A stretch of 64,000 bases of DNA from Volutella citrinella (Eukaryota > Ascomycota > Sordariomycetes > Hypocreales > Nectriaceae), in NCBI GenBank assembly GCA_034401135.1, contig JAWZSP010000002.1, positions 2,232,001 through 2,296,000 on the forward strand, written 5' to 3'. Both the position numbers and the translations under genes were made by a program. Under the pieces are notes generated by a model. The model was not told the DNA's origin. It made no database searches and was given only the letters and a program-made list of their open reading frames with translations. Within the stretch, counting starts at the first letter, position 1; the number at the start of each line of letters is the position of its first letter. Shown here piece by piece: positions 35,396 through 46,730 of the stretch.

Positions 35396-36298
35396 TAGTT
35401 GTACTCCCTCCAGGCGCACTTGTTGCATTGATTGTCTTCAGGGGTGGGAGACAGAGGGCTGGTTTCGTAGATGTCAAACTTGATAGTGGCATCGGGGGCA
35501 CCTGCCTTTTCCACCATCATTTGAGTTGGCCATTATTAAGCTTCCAATCACCTTCTCAAGCACTAGAATATGAATCTCATTGAATGAAAGAAAAAAAACA
35601 TCCTTCAGCGCCACCCTCGTGTCTACAGCACCCTCCCCGGCCCTTCATGACGCCCCATTTGCTCTTCGTCGCGCTGTCAGGCGTAATACCAGCTGCAAAA
35701 GACACAGCAAAGCCGGTTTCGCAGCCCAGTTTAACGCTCCGTGAACTGGGATCACCCAAGGAGCCTGTCCTGGACCCTTGGGCCCGGGGCTTGAGGGTGT
35801 TATACCAGGTGTCGAGCGTCATTGTCAACTCGCCTCCCCGCAAGTTTTTAAGGGTGTTTCGGAACAGCCATACACTGCCGATATCCATGTTACCTTCTGT
35901 CGCCGGTTCCTTGGAAGTGAATGCAACACCCGCATAGTCCTACTGACTCTTGGTTGCTGGGGAGTGTGTGATGCACAGGACGCCGTCCCAGCCATCTTTG
36001 GATGCCGTACTTTGAGGTGATGAGCATCTTCGCCGGTCTTTCGAAGTGCTCAAGCCGCAGTCGGGATGCACTCACGGACATTCAATGTTTACTTGACGAC
36101 AGACAGCATTTCACGGTTACAATTGTATTCAGATGAAAAACTTCAATTCAAGACTCACAAAAGACTACCCAACTATGGAGATTCCCGGCAGTACAGATTC
36201 GTCCATCTTTAGCCATGGCCCCTTCAGGCTCTTCCTCAATGTGCCCCAAAGCGAGCTTTGGGCCATGCCGTGCAATAGCAAGCCAACCCAGTGTCCGT
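35396..36298. other. Convergent intergenic region
   Basis: This lies between the AAA ATPase and the flavoprotein 3' ends. An open frame at 35584-35937 has no recognisable motif and a composition like translated spacer DNA. Nothing else is seen. Confidence 0.45.
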
Positions 36299-37403
36299 CT
36301 AAGGAAAGTTCCTACCAAGATCAATCAATAGGGCCGCCGCAGCTCGCGAGCCCGTCGCCAGGGCCTCGGAAATGGAGTGCGAGATGGTGGAGCAGTCGCC
36401 CACGGCGTAGACGCCCATGACCTGAGTCTGCCGCCCAACCTCGCTCGCCTTGACGTGCCTGACCGTGTCGCCCGAGAACCTGTCGACATGATAGTCAACG
36501 CCCAGCTTGGGCGCAATCTCCATGTCCCTGACGTTGCCGGGCAGCCTCTGGACGAACAGCGCGTGAGTCGCGTTCATGCCGCGGCCGAGATCCACCACCA
36601 CCTCGGTCGAGCCCTCGCGCACCTGCGTGACCTTGCGTACCTCGGTCCTGATGAAGGACATGCGGTCGTACAGCTCCTTGGGGTAATGCTCCTTAAAGTC
36701 CTTGTCCATCCACGAGTACGAGGCGTAGGCGGCGTTGGCGTAGAAGCTGACGTTGTAGCCGAGTCGCATCGCCTGCAGGACCTCGACGGTGTTGTCCAAG
36801 AGCACAAACGACGGGCCCCAGTCCAGGAAGGCAATCGTCAGGTTGCCGCCGTTTGAGGGCGGGATGTTTGTGCACGCAACACAGGGGAATCTGTCAGGTC
36901 AGAACGCCAGTTACCAGAGAGAAGAGAGAGAGAGAGGCCACTTACACTGCCTTTCCCCACAGCTCCTTGACGCCCTCGACATGCTTCCGCCCAAAGGACG
37001 TCCTAGTGTCGTTCCACCCGCTAGCCAGCACCAGACGCTTGGCGACCCAAAAGTCGTCCTCGGACGTGTGCACGAGAAAGTGCTTCTTGCGGTGATAGAT
37101 CTTGACCACCGTCTTGTCGATGAACTGGGCCTCGGGGTACGTCTCCAGGTTGCGGCGGCTTCGGAGTCTGTACTCCTTCCCCGTCATGTTCTCGAAGCCG
37201 GACATGCCGATGATGCGGTTAGTGTAGTCGATGCGATGTATCCCGTCGTCGAAGATGGCGACGGTGTGGCCGAACGGCAACAGGCCCGCGGCCGTGGACA
37301 GACCTGAGGGGCCGCCTCCGATGATGGCCACGTCCACAAACCGGCTGTCGGCCTGTGTAGCCCGGGCCAGAAGGAAGAGGCCCAAGGCCTTTTTTATAAG
37401 CAT
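36299..37403 (-). CDS. Thioredoxin-reductase-like FAD/NAD(P) flavoprotein with signal sequence
   Basis: Exons 37403-36946 and 36890-36299 give 349 residues. A hydrophobic leader (about 1-19) precedes the FAD loop D-V-A-I-I-G-G-G-P-S-G. The join yields a C-x-x-C pair (F-P-C-V-A-C), and the C-terminal FAD motif is G-V-Y-A-V-G-D-C. Domain order and length match the GliT/AclT-like, thioredoxin-reductase-like group that oxidises or reduces small dithiols, but the residues after C-x-x-C (T-N-I-P-P-S) differ from the usual H/D-G-(F/Y)-E, so dithiol chemistry is not certain. The leader suggests ER entry or membrane tethering. The intron contains a GAGAGA tract. No thiol-rich peptide synthetase gene is near. 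Confidence 0.85.
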
Positions 37404-37776
37404 TTATGCGGATTGGGATCTCCTAGAGACCAGTTTTCTCTGTTACTGAGGGGATAAGGGTGTAGGTGAAGGAAGCTGAACTCGAGGGGCGGCAGGTCTG
37501 TCCCAGTCGCTGGTCTTCAAAGACAAGGACACATCTCAAATTGGCCTTGAAGACTTTACAAGAAACGTCAAAAAGTGTAAAATCAGTCAATCTGAAGCCA
37601 TGAGGCCTATAATTAGGATGGAAACAAAGTTGCGGATCACCATCCTGAGGCTCAGCAAAGAGAGATCACCCTCAGGGTCCTCAAATAAGACTTTTACGTG
37701 CCTGAATTTGAGCTGTGAAAAAATGTTCTTAAACTACCAACTTAATCGTCAACCTGTCCCTGCCGAGCTACCAACA
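37404..37776. other. Short AT-richer spacer
   Basis: Promoter side of the flavoprotein gene and 3' side of the Cys-rich gene. No distinct element was found. Confidence 0.4.
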
Positions 37777-38520
37777 TCAGTCCAAGTTTAGCCAGGGATC
37801 TCCCATGTCCAGCCCGCGCTCAGCGAGCCACACCTCCTGTCGCATCTTCCTATGGCGACGCCTCTGCTCCTTCAGCGACGGCTTGGCCTCTAAGTTGACC
37901 CATCCATGGTTCTCGCACATGCCCGTCCCGGAACTCAGCACCAAGCCAGAGCACCCAGGCTCGCTGCGGGGCACCGCGTCGGCATGGCTGCTGCAGAGGG
38001 CGCCCTGTTTCTCATGGATGTCCTGCAGCATCGCGTCGTTGAGGCATCCCGTCGCAGAGCAAGTGTGCGTCTCGCAGAACATGCCCTGCCGCCCGTCCTT
38101 GGTGGCCACGACCTTCTCGCTGCAGGCTCCAGAGGTGCAGATGGACGCAGAAGAAGCTCTCGCCATCGACTCCATTCGCTGGCTGAAGCTGCCTCCATGT
38201 CGTCCCCGCAATTGTTTCACCACGGCTGGGATCTCGGGGAGAGGACGCGGCTCGGACACGGGCACTTGAGACAGCCGTCGTACATCTCGGTCCATCTCGC
38301 AGAGCTTGGACTGGATGTCTCTCAAGTCCTTTTCCTTTTCCCTTTGCTCAAGTACCATTCCCTCCCAGCACTCTTTGCACTGAACCCCTTCCAACTTGAT
38401 CACGTCGAGCTCCTGCTGGTATGTGGGACTCATTTCGCACTTGGTTGCATCTTCGCATCGCCACATCTTCTCCTGTTGTGGATGGTTGCACTCGAACTCA
38501 ATCAACAGGAAGCGGCACAT
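37777..38520 (-). CDS. Cysteine-rich hypothetical protein with coiled-coil
   Basis: One exon, 247 residues. The N-terminus (M-C-R-F-L-L-I-E-F-E-C-N-H-P) starts with Cys/His pairs resembling the opening of small zinc-binding fungal proteins. A charged helical stretch with coiled-coil potential follows (about 55-85), and then a second Cys/His-rich block (A-C-S-E, F-C-E-T-H-T-C, G-C-L, L-C-S-S-H, G-C-S, M-C-E-N-H-G-W). The spaced Cys/His pairs suggest structural zinc sites. The C-terminus is basic. I do not recognise a named family. Its coherent composition and Met start support a real gene. Confidence 0.7.
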   Translation of the reverse strand: MCRFLLIEFECNHPQQEKMWRCEDATKCEMSPTYQQELDVIKLEGVQCKECWEGMVLEQREKEKDLRDIQSKLCEMDRDVRRLSQVPVSEPRPLPEIPAVVKQLRGRHGGSFSQRMESMARASSASICTSGACSEKVVATKDGRQGMFCETHTCSATGCLNDAMLQDIHEKQGALCSSHADAVPRSEPGCSGLVLSSGTGMCENHGWVNLEAKPSLKEQRRRHRKMRQEVWLAERGLDMGDPWLNLD

Positions 38521-39122
38521 TGTGACGATTGCAGCGTTGAGGGGCTGAGTGGCAGTGCAAGAAATCTGCGTGCTACAGTTGACATTGTTTCAAGCTTTTA
38601 TCAATGCAGCCTGGCTTCCGTGTCTGCTTGTCAAGATTCAGTGTTCTCTGAACGCTTCCATTCACACTGCGCCTCCTTTGTCCTGCGTCAACAGTCCGCA
38701 TGTCGCTATAGGAATTCAAGCAGTCCTCGAGTCTAGTTCTTTAACTAGTTCAAGGTCTTTTACTGTAAAATTTAGTTGGGACTAGACTTGTACCCTCGTG
38801 CCTGGCCTGTTGTCGCGCCCCTAACGAGCCTCAACGTTAGACCTACCCCCTCGCTTTATCTGGCCAGCCGGCCCCCTTTGTCTATGTTCTTGATCCTAGC
38901 CCCTATTTCCTGACTCCTCGTCGAACAAAAAGATGTATCCCGAACCAATACCAAAGTTCCCTCTTTCCTCGCCTGCCCAGTTACAGTGAGCCGATGTGCC
39001 CTAAGCAATACACTGGGCCATTTTGTTCACCCTGATCGATGTTGTCCCCTCCAGCACACACCCAACGGTTTCCCAACAACTTTTATTTCATAATGGGAGA
39101 GTTTCGGCCATTCTCTCAACGC
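38521..39122. other. Intergenic spacer
   Basis: Leader side of the Cys-rich gene plus the 3' side of the ankyrin gene. No gene or repeat was noted. Confidence 0.4.
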
Positions 39123-39795
39123 TCAAGAAGCCTCGGCCTTGTTGTCCTTCTTGTCGTCGTCGCCACCCTCCAATTCGACAGACTCAACGGCAGCATCCAG
39201 TCCATCCTCCTGATTCTTGTCCTCCAGGGCGCCGGAGAACGACAGGAAGTACTGAGCGACATCATTCTTATCGTTAAAGTAAGCCAGGTCCAGTGCAACG
39301 TAGTTCTGCTCGTTGGCGAGTGCCGGAGTAGCACCCTGCTCCAGTAGAAGCTTGACGGTCTCGAGGTGACCACCCAGGGCTGCCCAGTGCAGTCCTGTGT
39401 TACCGTGCTCATTTGCCTCATCCAGGAAAGCCTGCTTTTGCTCCTTTGGCCGCCCATCAAAGTACTCGATCAGCTGGCGGACAATATCTGCACGGGCATG
39501 TCAGCAGTCGCTCGACAAGCACGAGTGAACTCCAAATTTTTAATTTTTGAAAAAAAAAAAAAAAAAAAAAGAACAGAGAGCCGCAAATCTTGTACATACC
39601 TAAATGCCCGTTGCCAGTTGCCATATGCAGACATGTGGATTTCGCATCGTCCTGAGCCGCCGCGACAATCTCGGCAGGCGACACCTTCTCCCGCTCCGCC
39701 AGTGAGTTGATGGTCTCGGTCAGGTCATCCTTCTCCCCGGCACGAGAAAAGTAAATCAGATCATCGATCTCCTCTTCCGACAGTTTGGGGGCCAT
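39123..39795 (-). CDS. Small ankyrin-repeat protein (Yar1-like)
   Basis: Exons 39795-39600 and 39487-39123 give 186 residues. An acidic N-terminal helix (L-S-E-E-E-I-D-D-L-I-Y) is followed by about three ankyrin repeats (S-T-C-L-H-M-A-T-G-N-G-H-L-D-I-V, N-T-G-L-H-W-A-A-L-G-G-H, A-L-D-L-A) and a very acidic/basic tail. Size and architecture match yeast Yar1-type proteins, which guard ribosomal protein Rps3; the fungal orthology is inferred. The 112-nt intron (39488-39599) contains a 21-T run on the coding strand. The spliced repeat reads through exactly at H-L|D-I-V, which supports the model. Confidence 0.88.
39550..39570. repeat. A21/T21 homopolymer inside the ankyrin gene intron
   Basis: Twenty-one consecutive A on the plus strand, forming a polypyrimidine tract in the minus-strand intron. 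Confidence 0.9.
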
Positions 39796-40030
39796 CGTGA
39801 TGCGTTTTTGCTTTACTGTTTGGTTTGTGATGTCAGAACACAAAATTTTGTCACAAGTGAGGGGACTGTGTGCGACCACTACCCCGCGCTTCTCGCACGG
39901 TACGGCCCCCACCAGCGACGGTTTTCAAGCTGCAGGGTAAGAAAATACTAAGGTTTCTTCAAAGACGGGCAAACGAGAGTCTCGGGCTGCATCGTGCAGT
40001 TTGCATTGCAAATATTGCCATGGGCAAATG

Positions 40031-41552
40031 TCAAACACAAATAAGTGCGTCATCAATGGTTTGATCTAGCCAGCGACACAAATCACCACACTCGTCAAGC
40101 CATTCAATCTCTGCCTTCACCCCAACCATGAGCATGCGCTGGAGTTCTGCAAACAATAGAGTATTTTCCGAATCCATGTATGCGTCGGCTTCGAGTTTCA
40201 ACAGGGTCTGTGTGGCAACCTTTCGATCCCTGTAACTGAGAAATGAAATTGGCTCTCGGCAGCCTGTGGATGAGATAGACTCTCTCGATTGATCGGATAT
40301 CGATGCGGACAGCTGGTTTCGGGACGCCGAGGTCTGCTGGTGGAGCAGCTGATGGAACTTGATTCCCAGCCACTGGATCGCGGGTACTACGGCGTCCATT
40401 TCGTGCCTGAGGTTTTCGGAGCCATTACGGTAGCACCTGAGAATCCGTAGCCCATCCGGGTCGAAGTCGACGAGGGCTAAGATAGGCACCCGCGGGTACT
40501 TTAGGTGCACGTGGTTCAGAAACTCGCGGGTTGCGAGATCAGGGTAACCTTTGGCCTTGAACCAGTTAGCAACGCACCAACTCAATGCTTCCATCAAGTA
40601 AAAAATTTACAGTCACGAGAACTCCTGGCCCTGAAGCAGCTATCCTCCAGAACCGGGAGGCACATAAGGATCGGAACGTGGCCTAGTGCTGTTAGCAGGA
40701 GGGTCAATGTAACCCTGCAACAGGGACTGACGTCTTTCTCTACCACCAGAATCCATCGAACATTGACAAGGGTCACTTCGGTGAGAGACTTAATTACCGG
40801 AATAGGCAAACCCTATTCGAGTCAGTCATGTCGAGTAGAATGATGAAACAAACCTACTAGGTCACCTGCGGTCGCGTCTAAGCAGCTGCCATCTTGTAAA
40901 TACATGACAATGTGGCCTGCGAGTTGTCCTTTGGGAGCCGCGACCTAGGGAACATTAGTCGCATGAAAAGCCCTGTTACGTATCTGATAACGAGTACGAT
41001 GTTCAAGTCGGCACGATTGACACGCAATGTCAGCGCAAGGTCATCAACAATACTATCCACCTGGCTCTGCTTGTCAAACAACTCCGGATGCTGATAAAAG
41101 ATATGGCTGTAATAGACTCAGTGAATGAGGCCCACATATTTCATGGCCAGAGCAAAGCCAATGCATACCGCTTGGTAAGGATAGTACCAGAAACCAGTGC
41201 ATCGTGTGACAGCTGGAGGATAAGAAGAACCCGGGCTGGCAATGTGCGTGAGAAGGGGCATCACTAGATGCTGTACAAAGAAGAATGGCATACTGAATCG
41301 CTTGGCTTCATCAGGGGTCCGCCCTGGAAAGCGAATTTGGTTGAGTGGGCGCTCAGTCAAGTCGTCGGCTGCCCGGGATGCGAAAGCAATGGACATCTCT
41401 TGATTGGCGGAGAGTGCATCCACGATGGTCTCGAGCATGGTTTCAATGCGAGACACCACACTGCCGTCCGAGATCGCGATCGTATTCGTATCATTGGCTG
41501 TGGCTCTCGTTACCGGTCGGCGGCGGCCCAGGTTGGGTTCACGGCGTGACAT
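40031..41552 (-). CDS. SPO11: Meiotic recombination protein SPO11 (topoisomerase VI A-like)
   Basis: Seven exons (41552-41294, 41235-41169, 41106-40998, 40944-40858, 40812-40732, 40682-40611, 40555-40031) sum to 399 residues, matching the family's size. The 5Y-CAP part carries L-S-H-D-A-L-V-S-G-T and then R-H-I-F-Y-Q, where the last Tyr is the DNA-cleaving residue. The Toprim part has V-V-E-K-D-A-T-F, T-A-K-G-Y-P-D-L-A-T-R and the metal motif D-F-D-P-D-G, ending with L-S-Y-R-D-R-K. SPO11 makes the double-strand breaks that start meiotic recombination in the nucleus. The conserved Asp of R-D-(I/V)-(F/Y)-Y is His here (codon CAT after an AG acceptor); no other splice choice restores Asp. All other hallmarks are intact. 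Confidence 0.93.
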
Positions 41553-42245
41553 TGGTAGTTATTCTTGAGGAATAATTTATCGCAGGCCTGGTTGACCACT
41601 TGGCACTTTGCTGATGATGGCTGAGACGACTTGTGTTCTTGTTGCGTGAGCGTCTCTGGGATCACCGGTCACTAGTAGGATCAGTGCGCTGGGCCGCAAG
41701 GGGTCTTTGCGAGAACGACCCCGCATATGTTGTCTACCAATTGCGAGATGTTGGAGGGTTGCAGTGGCTAATGAGAGTGCGGGATGTTGATGGATGCCAC
41801 AATTAACTGCCGTGTGGCACCAGGGGCCCCGAGTACGCTGGTGCAGGAACCTGGTAATAAGTTCCGTTTGGGCTAGGGGGAAACAGGTTACGGTTACGAC
41901 GTCGCTGCGTACTCGCAGATCTGGGGTATTTTCGCGGCTGAGGAGGTGGATATGTTTGGGTTGACAACAATTGCAGGTGCCAACCTCATTGACAGACGCC
42001 CACTAGTGCCAAGATGGGGAAGGAGCCAGGGGCGGCGGAAGGGACTGGATGGGGGGCCACACTGTGGTGCATGGGGCAGGTGCGTCCCGGTGTTGAAATG
42101 CACCCCGGCGGATTGAGGTCCCGCTCAATAAATTGTACTTGAAATCGGCAGCCCGCGGACGCCATTCCCCATTCCTGGTTGCTCAACTGCCCCCTCCACC
42201 GCCTCGCACGTCAACTTCTCGTTGCAATTGCTTTGCATCCTTAAC
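41553..42245. other. Divergent spacer between SPO11 and oxidosqualene cyclase
   Basis: Both promoters must lie here. It is GC-mixed with no clear TATA box or repeat. Confidence 0.45.
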
Positions 42246-44656
42246 ATGGCGTCTACGAGCGGCAAATCGACCGCCGCGGCGGATGCGAATGGCAATGGCT
42301 ATTCGAACGGCCACAGCGCACCAGGCAATGGCCGGCTCCGAAAGCGAGGCGCTGATGCCAATGGCGACGCCCACAGCGCCCCCTTCCCCAAGATGCCCAA
42401 GATTGAGGGGAAGACGGACCAGACACGATGGAGAATCAAGGACGAAGAGAGTCGCCACACCTGGCACTACCTGACCGACAAGGAGGAGGCAGAGAAGTGG
42501 CCGCAGAGCTACGCGGAAAAGTACTACCTGAACATGCCGCTGGTACGTCTTGCTTCGACACCACATCACGATGGAATCTAACTCTCGGGTCATAGGGCCT
42601 CCCCAAATTACCGACCGCCCAATCCCCAATGGACTCTGCAAAAAACGGACTTGAGTTCTTCGAGAAGCTTCAGTTGCCTAGCGGTCACTGGGCTTGCGAA
42701 TACGGCGGACCCATGTTTCTACTGCCCGGAATAGTCATCGCATGGTACGTTACCAAGACGCCAATTCCCTCTGCGTACGCGACCGAAATCAAGAACTACC
42801 TCGCCGCGCGCGCCCACCCCGAGGATGGCGGCTGGGGCCTTCATATTGAGGGCGAAAGCACTGTCTTCGGCACAACGTTGAACTACACCGTCCTCCGGTT
42901 GATCGGTGTGGACCCTGAGGACCCTTTGATGGTCAAGGCTCGTGGAACGCTGCACAAACTTGGAGGAGCCCTCTACTCGCCGCACTGGGCCAAGTTTTGG
43001 TTGGCTGTGCTGGGTGTCATGGATTGGGATATTGTGAACCCAGTGCCACCAGAACTTTGGCTGCTGCCAGATTGGGTCCCGATTGCTCCCTGGCGATGGT
43101 GGATCCACATCCGCATGGTTTTCCTGCCCATGGGCTACCTCTATTCCAAGAAATGGCAGTGCGAAGAAACACCGATCACTAAAGGATTGAAGGAGGAGCT
43201 CTTCACACAGCCGCACAGCGAAATCAACTGGCTTAGCCACCGAAACAGCATTGCCCCTGGTGACAACTACCATCCGAAATCTTGGCTTCTGAATACCATC
43301 AATTGGGCGTTGGTGAACATTTGGAACCCGTACCTCCGACCCAATTGGCTTAAAGAAAAGGGCGAGGCCTGGGTTAGTGAACTGGTCGACATGGAGGATG
43401 CTAATACTGGTTACGCCGATCTGGCTCCTGTCAACGCACCTATGAACACTCTGGTATGCCTCGTGAGAGACGGCCCTGATGCTCACAGTGTGAAAGAGCA
43501 TGTCAGGCGCCTAGAGGAGTACCTCTGGGTCAAGGACGAAGGAATGCTGGTCAATGGCACGAACGGTGTGCAATGTTGGGATACGGCATTCCTCATCCAA
43601 GCCGTTTTCGAGGCCGGCCTCCAGGATGACGAGAGGTGGCGCCCAATGTTGGAGAAGGCGCTCAGATACCTCGAACAGCAACAAATTCGAGAGAACTGTG
43701 ATGAGCAAGAAAAGTGCTACAGACAGCCACGAAAGGGAGGCTGGCCTTTCAGCAACAAGGACCAGGGCTACGGTGTGAGCGACTGTATTTCGGAGGCGCT
43801 GAAGGGTATTATCCTACTGCAGAAGACAGCAGGATTTCCTGAATTATTGGATGATCAGCGCATTTTCGATGCCGTCGATACGCTCTTATTTTACCAAAAC
43901 GACAATGGGGGTATTTCGTCATATGAAACACGCAGAGGAGGCGAGTATCTGGAAATGTTCAATGCCGCAGAGGTATTCGGCCGGATCATGATTGAGTACG
44001 ACTACCCGGAATGCACCACTGCGTGTGTCACAGCTTTGTCGCTGTTCCAGAAGCACTGGCCGGATTACCGGACCGACGAGATCCAGCTCTTGATCAAGAG
44101 AGCCACCAACTGGATCAAGACGAACCAAGGAGTCGACGGCAGCTGGTACGGGAGCTGGGGCATCTGCTTCACGTACGCCACCATGTTTGCCTTGGAGAGC
44201 ATGAAGCATGTTGGGGAGACGTATGCCAACAGCCAGATCTCGAAGCGGGGCTGCCACTTCCTCTTGTCCAAGCAGCGAGAGGATGGCGGCTGGTCAGAGA
44301 GCTACAAGGTATGTGTTCGAGGCGAGGCTGGATGAGCGGGTCGCTAACAGACTTAGGCATGCGAGACAATGGAGTGGCACGAGCACCCATCAGGGTCGTT
44401 GGTTGTGCAAACGGCCTGGGCGTTGATCGCCTTGATGGAGGCGGAGTACCCTGACCCGGAGCCACTGAAGAAGGGAATCCAACTGATCATGGATCGGCAG
44501 CAGGAGAACGGAGAATGGCTGCAGGAGGCCATTGAGGGTGTTTTCAACAAGTCGTGCATGATCTCGTATCCCAACTACAAGTTCACCTTCACCATCAAGG
44601 CTCTGGGCATGTTTGCCAGGCGGTTCCCGGATGAGAAGGTAGTTGCGAGAAGATAG
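42246..44656 (+). CDS. ERG7: Oxidosqualene cyclase, lanosterol-synthase type
   Basis: Exons 42246-42542, 42596-44308 and 44357-44656 give 769 residues, a full OSC. QW-type repeats (G-H-W-A-C-E-Y-G-G, E-D-G-G-W-G, D-G-S-W-Y-G-S-W, E-D-G-G-W-S, N-G-E-W) line an (alpha/alpha) double barrel. The acid motif is V-S-D-C-I-S-E, keeping the protonating Asp and Cys of D-C-T-A-E. Near the C-terminus N-K-S-C-M-I-S matches the N-K-S-C-A-I-S segment of lanosterol synthases rather than the A-P-P-G-G-M-R of protostadienol synthase, so lanosterol is the likely product from 2,3-oxidosqualene at the ER or lipid droplets. A Gly/Asn-rich tail precedes the core. No sterol-modifying P450 adjoins; the gene could be the housekeeping enzyme or a paralogue. 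Confidence 0.92.
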
Positions 44657-45029
44657 ATTACGAAAGACAGGGCAAGCGAGAATCTAAAAGAGGGCTCGGT
44701 TTGCGGACCAGCGCATCTAATTTAATGACTATGATATGGACTCAGATTTATTGTGTTCCTCGAGGCTGTGTACCTTTCGCAAGCCGTGCACACCAGAGGC
44801 AGTGTTAGGCGCCCTCAAGGCGCTCTGGCTCTCTTTGTTTGACGACCCCACTATAAAAGCAGCTTATGCCTGCCCCCACCATAGCTTCCAGAACCAACCA
44901 CCAACATCATCACCCTCCAGCAGCTCATCCATTTCCACGAGCTCTGTGACAGGCGACCGGGCACCACGAACCAGTCAACAAGTGCCAGAGAACAGAGACA
45001 GTCAGATATATCACAGTGCGACTTTCGCC
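44657..45029. promoter_or_regulatory. SGT1 promoter/leader with TATA box at 44852-44859
   Basis: TATAAAAG lies about 170 bp before the SGT1 ATG. The reading frame is open upstream to 44736, but this is before the TATA box, which favours the later start. Confidence 0.5.
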
Positions 45030-46496
45030 ATGTCGCACATTACCCAGGCCCACCAAGGTCTCGCTGCCGCCGAGGCACGGAAATGGGACGAGGCTGTCAC
45101 GTTGCTCTCGGCCGCGCTCAAGGCTTCACAGAATCCGCTATGGCTGGTTGCCCGCTCCAAGGCCCTCATCGGCCTCGGCAGATTCCAAGAAGCACTCGGC
45201 GATGCCAACCTAGCTTGGCACAAGGCCTATGAACGCAACAAGCGTGCGCTCCTGATTGAGGCGCAGTATCGCCGTGCTGTCGCCCACTTCCGGCTCAAGG
45301 AGTACGCCAACGCCGACGCCTGCTGCGTATACTCGATGCGCCTGATTAAGGGATCACCCGCAACGGAGAAGGAGGATCCTGCAAAGAAGAATACGGACGA
45401 GAATGGGTTTTACACTGTTACGCTCGAGGACGCCAAGCTGGAGGCTCAGACTGACGAGATGAACGCAAAGAACAGCGCGGCTGTGGCCATGGGGGATCAA
45501 GGCCCTGCTATGGTCAAGGAGTGGAGAACGGCGAGCACCTTGCGCCAGCAGATCCTTTTCTCCATGGACAAACTGCCCAAGGACGACGCTGGTCGAAAGC
45601 TGACTATCGGGCTGAAGCCAGAGGAGAAGGCTCTGGCCGAGGTTGGATCTAAGAAGGAGGCCACCAAGGATTCCACCCAGACACAGGCCACGGCCAAGCC
45701 CGCAGCGCCTAGCAATGCGCCGCTACGACTGCAGGATTTCCAGAGCGACACGGTCATGACCGTATCCATCCTTTCCAAGGGCGTGAACAAGGACAAGCTG
45801 CAAGTCCAGTATCTGCCGACCGCTGTCGTACTTGACTCGGTCATCTACCCCAGTGGCGAGCAGAAGCCTTTCCGTCTGGACCTGTGGGGCGAGATTGACA
45901 CTGAGGGATCCAAGCATACGGTGACACCGAACAAGGTCGAGCTGAGCCTGAAGAAGAAGACTCGGGGCAAGTGGCCACAGCTCAAGGGGGAGAGCAAGGG
46001 AGAGGATGAGGACGCGTCTCGAGAGAAGGCCGAGTAAGTGTTGTCGTTTGCCGCCATCGTGAGTACTGTTCTAACTGCTCTGCCTAGGCTGGAATTCCTC
46101 AAGGAGGCGCGAAAGAAGGCCATGGATGCTGCGGACAAGGGAACGGAGGGGGCTGACACTACAGCTGCCGAAGAGAAGGGCAAAGCCCCCGAAACGAAGC
46201 CTGACGAGGAGACGGCGGCCAAGCCTGCGGGCATCTCCTACCCCACATCATCTCGCACCGGGCCCAAGAACTGGGACACGTTCGGCGCCGACGAAGACGA
46301 GGAGGATGGCCAGGACGTCAACTTCTTCTTCAAGAAGCTGTTCAAGGGAGCCTCGCCCGAGCAGCAGCGCGCCATGATGAAGAGCTTCACCGAGAGCAAC
46401 GGGACCAGCCTGAGCACCGACTGGAACGACGTCAAGGACCGCAAGGTCGAGACTGTACCCCCGGAGGGCGTGGAGGCGAAGAAGTGGGAGTCTTGA
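45030..46496 (+). CDS. SGT1: SGT1 Hsp90 co-chaperone (TPR-CS-SGS)
   Basis: Exons 45030-46033 and 46088-46496 give 470 residues. Three TPR-like helical hairpins fill about 1-115. A linker follows, then the CS domain (about 240-330: L-R-L-Q-D-F-Q-S ... V-E-L-S-L-K-K) that binds Hsp90, and the SGS domain near the end (G-P-K-N-W-D, D-V-N-x-F-F-K-K-L, R-A-M-M-K-S-F, E-S-N-G-T-x-L-S-T-D-W). SGT1 links Hsp90 to SKP1/SCF ubiquitin ligases and kinetochore assembly, and in plants and animals to NLR sensors. The start is the ATG in GCC ATG context, downstream of a TATA box. The intron is GTAAGT...CCTAG. Confidence 0.95.
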
Positions 46497-46730
46497 AGGG
46501 AACACATGGTCGTTTACGTGCCTGGTCTGCATAAAAAATGAACTCATGATGATGTATGTATCTATGGAAGCACTGGCGCATGGGAATGGACGATGGCAGG
46601 AAAATATGGACAACAGCGCATCTCTGCCCCTCTCTTTAGCTAGGTAGGGAGCTACGTCGCTGGGATCTACTTTGTTTGATACTAACACTCGCCATGCAAC
46701 ATTTCTCAATGTGAACCCTCCCTCCCCCTT

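Noticed and set aside
36299..41552. Epipolythiodioxopiperazine-type cluster around the GliT-like flavoprotein
   Set aside because: No peptide synthetase, glutathione transferase or methyltransferase nearby; neighbours are housekeeping genes.
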